NCBI GenBank assembly: GCA_030386875.1
Contig: CM059571.1
Coordinates: 30,684,355-30,748,354, forward strand
Source: Morinoia aosen
Taxonomy: Eukaryota > Arthropoda > Malacostraca > Amphipoda > Talitridae
Length of the DNA: 64,000 nucleotides
Reading direction: 5' to 3'
This document shows, one piece after another, positions 52,762 to 64,000 of this stretch. The translations under genes and the position numbers were made by a program. The notes under the pieces are model-generated. The model did no database searches and was not told the origin of the DNA. It saw nothing but the letters and a program-made list of their open reading frames with translations. The first letter of the stretch is position 1, and each line of letters starts with the position of its first letter.

Positions 52762-54050
52762 TTAGTCGAACATACGCGAGAGATAGTCTGCGCCAACATT
52801 TTCTTTACCTGGTAGATAAACTACTGAGTAGTCCTAAGGTTGCAAAATAAGTGACCAGCGGGCTAAGCGCATATTCAAATTCTTCATTTTGCTCAAGTAC
52901 ACTAAGGGTCTGTGGTCGACTTCAAGAAAGAATTTTTTTCCTAGTAAGTACACGGAAAATTTTTGTACGGCGAAAACTATCGCCAGGCATTTTCTTTCAA
53001 TAGTAGAAAACCTACGCTCAGCTTCAGTAATCTTTCGACTGGCGTACGCCACTGGAAAGGGACAGTCGTCTGTATACTGAAGGAGCACCGCTCCCAGTGC
53101 GACGGCTGAGCTGTCGGAACGCACTACAAATGTTTTATTTAGATCCGGTAATTTCAACACCGGTTCAGCAACCAGGGAGTTTCGAGCCCGTTCGAAGTTC
53201 TCTAAAAGTTCAGCATCATAAATCAAAGGTTCACACACATTTTTTTTTAGAAGATCTGAGAGAGGTGCTATCACTTCCGCCAGATTAGGCACAAACTTTC
53301 GGTAGAACGAAATTAATCCCAGAAATGACCTCAGTGCTTTTTTAGTGCGAGGAGGCGGAGCATTCGACATAGCAAACACCTTAGTCTTTTGGGGAGAGAA
53401 ACCGTGCTCAGCCAATTGACGCAAAAGCGAATTTGCACTTGCTTGGTTGGGCAGTAAGACCATGTTCTTTCAGTCTACACAGTACTTGTTTCAAGACAGC
53501 TAGGTGAGATTTAAGATCTTTCGAGTATATCAGAATAAAATGATACATCAGCTAAACCGCTCAATACTATTCTCATTAGACGCGCGTATGTAGCGCAAGC
53601 CGAAACTAAGCCGAAAGGCATTCTTTTGTATTCCATTAGCCCGCGGCTGGTTGAAAAAGCAATAAGTGGGCGAGAAAGTTCATCTAGTACCACCTGGTGG
53701 TAGGCTTTGGTCACGTCTAACTCTGAATAGTATTTACTCCCTCCAAACTTGTGGAAGTCTTCTTCTAACTGAAACGCAGGCTCAGCATCTACCTTACTGA
53801 CACTATTCAACATGCGGTAGTCTACGGTCAATCTATAAGAACCATCAGTTTTCTTGACCAGAACTACTGGGGAGCAGAAGTCTGAGGGGGAACGTTGAAT
53901 TATTCCTAGTTCTAATAATTTATCAACCTCCCTACCGAAAACTTCGCGCAGATGCACCGGTACCGGATATACACTAGCTCGAATAGGTGCGGACGTAGTC
54001 AAGTCTATCTTATGCACCACAGTTTTAGTGTGACCAGGTATGTCAGATTA
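52762..54050 (-). pseudogene. pol, 3' half: reverse transcriptase and RNase H (broken)
   Basis: RT begins near 54020 (VHKIDLTTSAPIR, FCSPVVLVKKTDGSYR, KYYSELDVTKAYHQ, MPFGLVSACATY). The YxDD active-site box near 53530 has lost its second aspartate through a small deletion that also shifts the frame, so polymerase activity is gone. RT thumb and connection sequence resume (APPPRTKKALRSFLGLISFY), followed by RNase H with its acidic residues (VVRSDSSAVALGAVL, STIERKCLAIVFA, LEVDHRPLVYL). A stop at 52834-52836 interrupts the end; the tail reads to TAA at 52762. No integrase follows RNase H. Confidence 0.9.
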
Positions 54051-55539
54051 TTAAATAATACAGAAGGAAATTCTAAAATCAAGCTCTTTCCGTTCACAAG
54101 GATTTAACGAAGGTGAAATATTAAAGGATACGTTCTCGTTCGACACAGCTGTTAGCGGCAACTCAATCGACAGGTCTTTTTTCAACTCTAACGTCTGAGG
54201 AGTAGCCTCGGTAAAAGAGGAGAACAATTTTTCATCTATAACAGGGGCACAAGCACAGAAAAATATTCCTGACTGAACTAGTGAGATGACATCTCTACTC
54301 TCGCTAGGGGCAGATGCATTTTCGACCCTAGCCCGTCTAATATATTGCTTCAACAGATTGATATGATAAGTTTTTGACACTCCATCACAATCGAGCAGGT
54401 AATTTACCTTATTAAGTCGCTTTACTACCTTGTATGGGCCTCTCCAGCTCATCAGCAGCTTGTTATGGCAGTCTGGGAGAAGAATTAACGCCTCGTCGCC
54501 CTCGTCCAAGCTTCGATTTTTGGCTTTCAGGTCGAAGTAGGTGCTGAATCTTGACTGGGAGACTTTAGCATTGCTCGCTGCCAACTTAGCATTTTCTTCC
54601 AGGGTGTCCCTTAATTCTGTAATGTATTGAAAGCTGTTCCGCTGTTCCACCGGAGCCGATTTATTGACCCAAAGGTCGCGTAGCACACAAATTTGCCCCC
54701 TCACCTGCCGGCCGTACAGGAGCTCCAACGCCGAAAAGCCAGTTCTGTCACTTGGCATATCGCGCAGAGCGAATAGTGTGGCGGTCAGATACCGGTGCCA
54801 TTCTCGAGGCTTCTTCTCGCACAACTTCTTGAGGCAGTTTTTCAGAGTGGAATGAACGCGCTCCTGTCGTCCGTTCCCTTGACTATGGTAAACGGAGCTG
54901 AAAATTGGCTTTACCCCGAGCAACTTGTGTAGCTCTCCCATCAAGGCACTCGTGAAATTCGTTCCTTGATCTGACAGAATTGTTTCCGGAATTCCAACTC
55001 TTGAAAAGATGGTTAACAATGCCTCTGCCACAGATATGCTATCGATATGTTTCAGGGGGACTGCTTCGGGAAAACCAGGGGCCCAGTCGATGACGGTAAG
55101 AATATATTTGTGCCCGGCGGATGAAGCTGGCGTCAGCGGACCAACGATGTCCATTGAGATTCGGGAAAATGGAGTCTCCATAATTGGCATTTTCACAAGA
55201 GGCACGGGCTTTGTGCGACGCTGGGACATGCGCTGACAATTATCACAGGACCTGCAATAAGCTCGCACATCCGCGGTTACTCCTGGCCAAAAAATATTCT
55301 GACAAAATCTTCGCTAACGTTTTAGAATGAGAGAAGTGCCCAGCTAACGGATTTTCACGAGCTGCATGAAGCACTACCGAACGACACACTATCGGCAAGA
55401 CCAATTTCAATGTACCTACTGATTTAAAGGTCGACGACTTCACACAGTGCCGGTAGAGAACAGAGTCTTTAACAATAAAAGTGAATTCGGTGCCATCTTT
55501 ACATTTCAAAATTTCTCCCCTTTTAGCTTTATCCCACAA
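54051..55539 (-). pseudogene. pol, 5' half: integrase (broken by one frameshift)
   Basis: An HHCC zinc-binding module (HAARENPLAGHFSHSKTL, then YCRSCDNC) is split by one extra T in a T-run near 55300. The catalytic core has its three acidic residues in SMDIVGPLTP, ILSDQGTNF and GNGRQERVHSTLK. A GPY/F module follows (MSWRGPYKVVKRL, YHINLLKQY). The C-terminal tail leads straight into the RT segment, with only a frameshift near 54045. This shows IN-RT is the native order and not a rearrangement. The frame overlaps the end of gag-protease by 34 bp in the -1 relation. Confidence 0.9.
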
Positions 55540-57105
55540 CGGTGCAAGGGAACTGCAAGTTTTTGATTTTCCAGAAATTCACTATGGGAAAGATCAATGG
55601 ATTTAATCTCGGGTAGTACGAACGGGTGAATGGTTTTAACTCTAGCCTGAGACCTAGTGACCGCAAGTACCTTGTTTATACAACCAGAGGGGCGTGAAAG
55701 CTTTTTATCACTTGCGTCTCTGACTCCATCAACATTTCCTACTAATACGCTACAACACTTAATCGGAGCAATAGCCGCCATTACCCAACCATCATAAAAA
55801 TCACATTTCAAGTAGCATTTCGATAGCGGGAATTCCGACACGTTACCCAAATAATCAGAGAGAGAAATTGTGGGAGAATTAGACAAGTCTAAGTCCGGAA
55901 GAACTTCTGACGATACAATTACACAAGTACACCCAGTATCTCTCAAAATCGTCGATACGTTAACTCCATTAACGGTACCGCATGACAAATACCTCTGGTC
56001 AATTTTAGTCTGACTACAATATTTCACTGGAAAATTTGAATCACGAGAAGCGTTCTTCTCTATAAACAAAGTCGGACACTGAGATCTGTGGTGACCCAAA
56101 ACTCCACAATTATGACACCTAACTGGTTTCATAACCTTCCAGCTGCGGCCATAGGGAGTGACTATATGCTGTGACGCCCGTGGTGGCTCAGGATCTGTCA
56201 CAGGTGATGTCGGAGCCGATGCTTGTGCATTCGAACGTGGAGATGACTTGGCTATCGTCTGTTGACTGCGCGCCGTAGTCCAGTTGCCCGCACATTCGGT
56301 GGTCTGAGTCAAACTCATCATTCCCTTTTCTTTCAGATGCATACGCAGTTCTGGAGTTACTGATGACAACAGCTGATCTTTAATGATGAAATCTCGCAGG
56401 TCCTGGTAGGTTTCCGGAGTTTTCGTTGATTCTATCCAATAGTCTGATTTACGACCTAGACTTACTACAAATTGCTGGTAGGTTTCGCCAGGAGACCACT
56501 TCGCTGAACGAAAGTCTGTTCTATACGTGTCGGGAATTTTATTAAAACCCAGCAACAAAGCGCCCTTTAGCCTGTCGTAGTCTGACGTTACTTCGGCAGG
56601 TAATGAGGAGTAGATTTCTGCAGCCTTACCACCCAGAGTGCTTCCGAGGCGGACGGCATAGGACTGTCGTTCTAACCCCAACAACTGGCACACTCGTTCG
56701 AAGCGAATAAAGAACGACGGTAAATCTTCACCATCACGGTAGGTAGGGAATCGTGGTTTTTCTACCCTTACGGATGCATTCGACGGAGGCACGAAATTTG
56801 CCCCGCCACAATTCAGGCGAGCCAGGTCTAATTCATGCTGCAGCCGCAAGCGCTCTCTTTCCAACTCGGTGTCGTCTTTCTCCTTCTCTCTTCAAACGTT
56901 CCGCTTCTAACTCACGTTCTTGGGCTCGCTCAGCACGTGCGTGCGCTTGCTGCTCTGTTACGTACTTAGCTATTTCTGAGCCCTTCAGTCCCAAGCTCTC
57001 TGCTTCTTTTATCAAGTCTGCCACGCTAGCAATTTGGAGTTTAGGACCACGGACGAAAGAACCGAAAGAAGGTGTACCAGCATTTAGCTCGGTACGGTTC
57101 GACAA
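55506..57105 (-). pseudogene. gag-protease (one frameshift near the N-terminus)
   Basis: The N-terminal part (57105-56833) has a charged coiled-coil-like stretch (EQQAHARAERAQERELEAER). The frame then shifts near 56875 and a 452-codon frame runs to 55506. It contains a capsid-like region (SFFIRFERVCQLLGL, AAEIYSSLPAE, TYQQFVVSLGRKSDYW), a CCHC zinc knuckle (CHNCGVLGHHRSQC) and a retropepsin active site (ILRDTGCTCVIVSSEVL). No ATG in frame was found before 57105, so the native start is unclear. Gag would package the RNA and the protease would cut gag-pol. Confidence 0.88.
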
Positions 57106-57180
57106 GTAGTTGAAAGACTTGTTGAAAGCAATGATTCTGTGCAGAGGAGAGATCTCGAACTTAGTGCACTTCCCTGACCA

Positions 57181-57210
57181 TCATAACGAGCCCCCTGGCA
57201 AGGTCACCAA
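57181..57210 (-). promoter_or_regulatory. Primer-binding region after the 5' LTR
   Basis: On the minus strand TTGGTGACCTTGCCAGG follows the LTR end (TTTTACA). TGGTGACC at this place is the usual position of a tRNA-primed site; the tRNA was not identified. Confidence 0.45.
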
Positions 57211-60200
57211 TGTAAAAGGTTCAGGGTGACTCAGGTCAGGGGAATAACTATGCACAAGTTCTACGAATTTTATTAGAAGAACGATTTGACAGGAACGACA
57301 GTTGACACTCGACGGGAACGACAGTTGACACTCGACGGGAACGACAGTTGACACTCGACGGGAACGACAGTTGACACTCGACGGGAACGACAGTTGACAC
57401 TCGACGGGAACGACAGTTGACACTCGACGGGAACGACAGTTGACACTCGACGGGAACGACAGTTGACACTCGACGGGAACGACAGTTGACACTCGACGGG
57501 AACGACAGTTGACACTCGACGGGAACGACAGTTGACACTCGACGGGAACGACAGTTGACACTCGACGGGAACGACAGTTGACACTCGACGGGAACGACAG
57601 TTGACACTCGACGGGAACGACAGTTGACACTCGACGGGAACGACAGTTGACACTCGACGGGAACGACAGTTGACACTCGACGGGAACGACAGTTGACACT
57701 CGACGGGAACGACAGTTGACACTCGACGGGAACGACAGTTGACACTCGACGGGAACGACAGTTGACACTCGACGGGAACGACAGTTGACACTCGACGGGA
57801 ACGACAGTTGACACTCGACGGGAACGACAGTTGACACTCGACGGGAACGACAGTTGACACTCGACGGGAACGACAGTTGACACTCGACGGGAACGACAGT
57901 TGACACTCGACGGGAACGACAGTTGACACTCGACGGGAACGACAGTTGACACTCGACGGGAACGACAGTTGACACTCGACGGGAACGACAGTTGACACTC
58001 GACGGGAACGACAGTTGACACTCGACGGGAACGACAGTTGACACTCGACGGGAACGACAGTTGACACTCGACGGGAACGACAGTTGACACTCGACGGGAA
58101 CGACAGTTGACACTCGACGGGAACGACAGTTGACACTCGACGGGAACGACAGTTGACACTCGACGGGAACGACAGTTGACACTCGACGGGAACGACAGTT
58201 GACACTCGACGGGAACGACAGTTGACACTCGACGGGAACGACAGTTGACACTCGACGGGAACGACAGTTGACACTCGACGGGAACGACAGTTGACACTCG
58301 ACGGGAACGACAGTTGACACTCGACGGGAACGACAGTTGACACTCGACGGGAACGACAGTTGACACTCGACGGGAACGACAGTTGACACTCGACGGGAAC
58401 GACAGTTGACACTCGACGGGAACGACAGTTGACACTCGACGGGAACGACAGTTGACACTCGACGGGAACGACAGTTGACACTCGACGGGAACGACAGTTG
58501 ACACTCGACGGGAACGACAGTTGACACTCGACGGGAACGACAGTTGACACTCGACGGGAACGACAGTTGACACTCGACGGGAACGACAGTTGACACTCGA
58601 CGGGAACGACAGTTGACACTCGACGGGAACGACAGTTGACACTCGACGGGAACGACAGTTGACACTCGACGGGAACGACAGTTGACACTCGACGGGAACG
58701 ACAGTTGACACTCGACGGGAACGACAGTTGACACTCGACGGGAACGACAGTTGACACTCGACGGGAACGACAGTTGACACTCGACGGGAACGACAGTTGA
58801 CACTCGACGGGAACGACAGTTGACACTCGACGGGAACGACAGTTGACACTCGACGGGAACGACAGTTGACACTCGACGGGAACGACAGTTGACACTCGAC
58901 GGGAACGACAGTTGACACTCGACGGGAACGACAGTTGACACTCGACGGGAACGACAGTTGACACTCGACGGGAACGACAGTTGACACTCGACGGGAACGA
59001 CAGTTGACACTCGACGGGAACGACAGTTGACACTCGACGGGAACGACAGTTGACACTCGACGGGAACGACAGTTGACACTCGACGGGAACGACAGTTGAC
59101 ACTCGACGGGAACGACAGTTGACACTCGACGGGAACGACAGTTGACACTCGACGGGAACGACAGTTGACACTCGACGGGAACGACAGTTGACACTCGACG
59201 GGAACGACAGTTGACACTCGACGGGAACGACAGTTGACACTCGACGGGAACGACAGTTGACACTCGACGGGAACGACAGTTGACACTCGACGGGAACGAC
59301 AGTTGACACTCGACGGGAACGACAGTTGACACTCGACGGGAACGACAGTTGACACTCGACGGGAACGACAGTTGACACTCGACGGGAACGACAGTTGACA
59401 CTCGACGGGAACGACAGTTGACACTCGACGGGAACGACAGTTGACACTCGACGGGAACGACAGTTGACACTCGACGGGAACGACAGTTGACACTCGACGG
59501 GAACGACAGTTGACACTCGACGGGAACGACAGTTGACACTCGACGGGAACGACAGTTGACACTCGACGGGAACGACAGTTGACACTCGACGGGAACGACA
59601 GTTGACACTCGACGGGAACGACAGTTGACACTCGACGGGAACGACAGTTGACACTCGACGGGAACGACAGTTGACACTCGACGGGAACGACAGTTGACAC
59701 TCGACGGGAACGACAGTTGACACTCGACGGGAACGACAGTTGACACTCGACGGGAACGACAGTTGACACTCGACGGGAACGACAGTTGACACTCGACGGG
59801 AACGACAGTTGACACTCGACGGGAACGACAGTTGACACTCGACGGGAACGACAGTTGACACTCGACGGGAACGACAGTTGACACTCGACGGGAACGACAG
59901 TTGACACTCGACGGGAACGACAGTTGACACTCGACGGGAACGACAGTTGACACTCGACGGGAACGACAGTTGACACTCGACGGGAACGACAGTTGACACT
60001 CGACGGGAACGACAGTTGACACTCGACGGGAACGACAGTTGACACTCGACGGGAACGACAGTTGACACTCGACGGGAACGACAGTTGACACTCGACGGGA
60101 ACGACAGTTGACACTCGACGGGAACGACAGTTGACACTCGACGGGAACGACAGTTGACACTCGACGGGAACGACAGTTGACACTCGACGGGAACGACAGT

Positions 60201-63200
60201 TGACACTCGACGGGAACGACAGTTGACACTCGACGGGAACGACAGTTGACACTCGACGGGAACGACAGTTGACACTCGACGGGAACGACAGTTGACACTC
60301 GACGGGAACGACAGTTGACACTCGACGGGAACGACAGTTGACACTCGACGGGAACGACAGTTGACACTCGACGGGAACGACAGTTGACACTCGACGGGAA
60401 CGACAGTTGACACTCGACGGGAACGACAGTTGACACTCGACGGGAACGACAGTTGACACTCGACGGGAACGACAGTTGACACTCGACGGGAACGACAGTT
60501 GACACTCGACGGGAACGACAGTTGACACTCGACGGGAACGACAGTTGACACTCGACGGGAACGACAGTTGACACTCGACGGGAACGACAGTTGACACTCG
60601 ACGGGAACGACAGTTGACACTCGACGGGAACGACAGTTGACACTCGACGGGAACGACAGTTGACACTCGACGGGAACGACAGTTGACACTCGACGGGAAC
60701 GACAGTTGACACTCGACGGGAACGACAGTTGACACTCGACGGGAACGACAGTTGACACTCGACGGGAACGACAGTTGACACTCGACGGGAACGACAGTTG
60801 ACACTCGACGGGAACGACAGTTGACACTCGACGGGAACGACAGTTGACACTCGACGGGAACGACAGTTGACACTCGACGGGAACGACAGTTGACACTCGA
60901 CGGGAACGACAGTTGACACTCGACGGGAACGACAGTTGACACTCGACGGGAACGACAGTTGACACTCGACGGGAACGACAGTTGACACTCGACGGGAACG
61001 ACAGTTGACACTCGACGGGAACGACAGTTGACACTCGACGGGAACGACAGTTGACACTCGACGGGAACGACAGTTGACACTCGACGGGAACGACAGTTGA
61101 CACTCGACGGGAACGACAGTTGACACTCGACGGGAACGACAGTTGACACTCGACGGGAACGACAGTTGACACTCGACGGGAACGACAGTTGACACTCGAC
61201 GGGAACGACAGTTGACACTCGACGGGAACGACAGTTGACACTCGACGGGAACGACAGTTGACACTCGACGGGAACGACAGTTGACACTCGACGGGAACGA
61301 CAGTTGACACTCGACGGGAACGACAGTTGACACTCGACGGGAACGACAGTTGACACTCGACGGGAACGACAGTTGACACTCGACGGGAACGACAGTTGAC
61401 ACTCGACGGGAACGACAGTTGACACTCGACGGGAACGACAGTTGACACTCGACGGGAACGACAGTTGACACTCGACGGGAACGACAGTTGACACTCGACG
61501 GGAACGACAGTTGACACTCGACGGGAACGACAGTTGACACTCGACGGGAACGACAGTTGACACTCGACGGGAACGACAGTTGACACTCGACGGGAACGAC
61601 AGTTGACACTCGACGGGAACGACAGTTGACACTCGACGGGAACGACAGTTGACACTCGACGGGAACGACAGTTGACACTCGACGGGAACGACAGTTGACA
61701 CTCGACGGGAACGACAGTTGACACTCGACGGGAACGACAGTTGACACTCGACGGGAACGACAGTTGACACTCGACGGGAACGACAGTTGACACTCGACGG
61801 GAACGACAGTTGACACTCGACGGGAACGACAGTTGACACTCGACGGGAACGACAGTTGACACTCGACGGGAACGACAGTTGACACTCGACGGGAACGACA
61901 GTTGACACTCGACGGGAACGACAGTTGACACTCGACGGGAACGACAGTTGACACTCGACGGGAACGACAGTTGACACTCGACGGGAACGACAGTTGACAC
62001 TCGACGGGAACGACAGTTGACACTCGACGGGAACGACAGTTGACACTCGACGGGAACGACAGTTGACACTCGACGGGAACGACAGTTGACACTCGACGGG
62101 AACGACAGTTGACACTCGACGGGAACGACAGTTGACACTCGACGGGAACGACAGTTGACACTCGACGGGAACGACAGTTGACACTCGACGGGAACGACAG
62201 TTGACACTCGACGGGAACGACAGTTGACACTCGACGGGAACGACAGTTGACACTCGACGGGAACGACAGTTGACACTCGACGGGAACGACAGTTGACACT
62301 CGACGGGAACGACAGTTGACACTCGACGGGAACGACAGTTGACACTCGACGGGAACGACAGTTGACACTCGACGGGAACGACAGTTGACACTCGACGGGA
62401 ACGACAGTTGACACTCGACGGGAACGACAGTTGACACTCGACGGGAACGACAGTTGACACTCGACGGGAACGACAGTTGACACTCGACGGGAACGACAGT
62501 TGACACTCGACGGGAACGACAGTTGACACTCGACGGGAACGACAGTTGACACTCGACGGGAACGACAGTTGACACTCGACGGGAACGACAGTTGACACTC
62601 GACGGGAACGACAGTTGACACTCGACGGGAACGACAGTTGACACTCGACGGGAACGACAGTTGACACTCGACGGGAACGACAGTTGACACTCGACGGGAA
62701 CGACAGTTGACACTCGACGGGAACGACAGTTGACACTCGACGGGAACGACAGTTGACACTCGACGGGAACGACAGTTGACACTCGACGGGAACGACAGTT
62801 GACACTCGACGGGAACGACAGTTGACACTCGACGGGAACGACAGTTGACACTCGACGGGAACGACAGTTGACACTCGACGGGAACGACAGTTGACACTCG
62901 ACGGGAACGACAGTTGACACTCGACGGGAACGACAGTTGACACTCGACGGGAACGACAGTTGACACTCGACGGGAACGACAGTTGACACTCGACGGGAAC
63001 GACAGTTGACACTCGACGGGAACGACAGTTGACACTCGACGGGAACGACAGTTGACACTCGACGGGAACGACAGTTGACACTCGACGGGAACGACAGTTG
63101 ACACTCGACGGGAACGACAGTTGACACTCGACGGGAACGACAGTTGACACTCGACGGGAACGACAGTTGACACTCGACGGGAACGACAGTTGACACTCGA

Positions 63201-64000
63201 CGGGAACGACAGTTGACACTCGACGGGAACGACAGTTGACACTCGACGGGAACGACAGTTGACACTCGACGGGAACGACAGTTGACACTCGACGGGAACG
63301 ACAGTTGACACTCGACGGGAACGACAGTTGACACTCGACGGGAACGACAGTTGACACTCGACGGGAACGACAGTTGACACTCGACGGGAACGACAGTTGA
63401 CACTCGACGGGAACGACAGTTGACACTCGACGGGAACGACAGTTGACACTCGACGGGAACGACAGTTGACACTCGACGGGAACGACAGTTGACACTCGAC
63501 GGGAACGACAGTTGACACTCGACGGGAACGACAGTTGACACTCGACGGGAACGACAGTTGACACTCGACGGGAACGACAGTTGACACTCGACGGGAACGA
63601 CAGTTGACACTCGACGGGAACGACAGTTGACACTCGACGGGAACGACAGTTGACACTCGACGGGAACGACAGTTGACACTCGACGGGAACGACAGTTGAC
63701 ACTCGACGGGAACGACAGTTGACACTCGACGGGAACGACAGTTGACACTCGACGGGAACGACAGTTGACACTCGACGGGAACGACAGTTGACACTCGACG
63801 GGAACGACAGTTGACACTCGACGGGAACGACAGTTGACACTCGACGGGAACGACAGTTGACACTCGACGGGAACGACAGTTGACACTCGACGGGAACGAC
63901 AGTTGACACTCGACGGGAACGACAGTTGACACTCGACGGGAACGACAGTTGACACTCGACGGGAACGACAGTTGACACTCGACGGGAACGACAGTTGACA
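57211..64000 (-). repeat. 5' LTR (3'-terminal part), invaded by a 23-bp satellite array
   Basis: 57211-57305 matches the 3' LTR end almost base for base, including the AATAAA on the minus strand (about 57270). From there the LTR passes directly into the tandem array and the U3 part is not reached before the window ends. Confidence 0.85.
57284..64000. repeat. 23-bp tandem array, about 291 units, extends past the window
   Basis: The unit contains GACGGGAACGACAGTTGACA plus CTC. From 57301 it repeats with a strict 23-bp period to base 64000 (6,700 bases), and I saw no variant unit. The first unit (57284-57300) has the 3' LTR form TTGACAGGAACGACAG. The unit has no stop on the minus strand, and since 23 is not a multiple of 3, all three minus frames are open for over 6.6 kb and give the same 23-residue repeat. 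These frames are not genes. There are no variable spacers, so it is not a CRISPR array. Confidence 0.97.

Larger units (their letters stand above)
52245..64000 (-). mobile_element. Ty3/gypsy-type LTR retrotransposon with Gmr1-like domain order, 5' LTR expanded by a satellite
   Basis: Read on the minus strand the order is 5' LTR (57211 rightward, running off the window), primer site, gag-protease, integrase, reverse transcriptase, RNase H, polypurine tract and 3' LTR (52572-52245). The internal region is 4.6 kb. RT and RNase H are gypsy-like in sequence, but integrase lies before RT, the order known for the Gmr1 group of Ty3/gypsy elements and for Ty1/copia. Several frameshifts, one stop after RNase H and a damaged RT active site show the copy is inactive. 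Confidence 0.85.

Noticed and set aside
57181-63978. Three open frames of over 2,200 codons on the minus strand
   Set aside because: They are the three phases of a stop-free 23-bp tandem repeat, all giving the same peptide; this is an array property and not a gene.
57284-64000. CRISPR-like regular repeat
   Set aside because: There are no spacers between units, the period equals the repeat, and the context is a eukaryotic LTR.

Overview
The window reads as a transposon-dense piece of an invertebrate, most likely arthropod, nuclear genome. The reasons are: AT-rich sequence with very long non-coding stretches, candidate splice sites and AATAAA signals, no operons or ribosome-binding sites, and mobile elements typical of arthropods (DD41D mariner, piggyBac, hAT, a CR1/L2/jockey-type LINE and Ty3/gypsy-type LTR elements). 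The species cannot be named from the sequence. No intact host gene was recognised; one unidentified exon-like block (34.6-35.3 kb, minus) and a few small open frames are the only host-gene candidates.

Layout. 1-3.7 kb: repeats and inverted-repeat debris. 3.73-5.42 kb: a dead DD41D mariner with ~138-bp terminal inverted repeats (TIRs). 5.73-8.26 kb: a dead piggyBac on the minus strand. 9.76-10.28 kb: a broken hAT-like N-terminus. 10.51-25.22 kb: one large LTR element without recognisable gag or pol, bounded by 236/237-bp LTRs, a polypurine tract and a 4-bp TCAG duplication. A full-length LINE (about 15.7-23.05 kb) is nested inside it. 26-33 kb: a cluster of one ~350-bp dispersed repeat (family A), which recurs at 1.8, 43.9 and 46.3 kb. 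38-42 kb: inverted repeat copies, a mariner MITE and a second DD41D remnant. 43.6-49.9 kb: GACTCC-rich repeats, a ~290-bp satellite, a ~182-bp satellite and fold-back sequences. 52.24 kb to the window end: a minus-strand Ty3/gypsy-type element in the order gag-PR-IN-RT-RH, whose 5' LTR holds a 23-bp tandem array of about 291 units that runs off the window.

Three systems stand out. (1) The LINE has an 851-codon ORF1 with an SGNH-like domain lacking the nucleophile serine and, at its C-terminus, an OTU-type cysteine protease domain. ORF1 is separated from the endonuclease-RT ORF2 by one in-frame TGA followed by CTA, and ORF2 has no in-frame ATG before its endonuclease. This suggests stop-codon readthrough producing an ORF1-ORF2 polyprotein. 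(2) The gypsy-type element has integrase upstream of reverse transcriptase, as in the Gmr1 group. (3) The same element shows a satellite apparently growing out of an LTR: its 3' LTR has about 3 units of the 23-bp repeat and its 5' LTR has hundreds. The remaining elements are mutationally dead.
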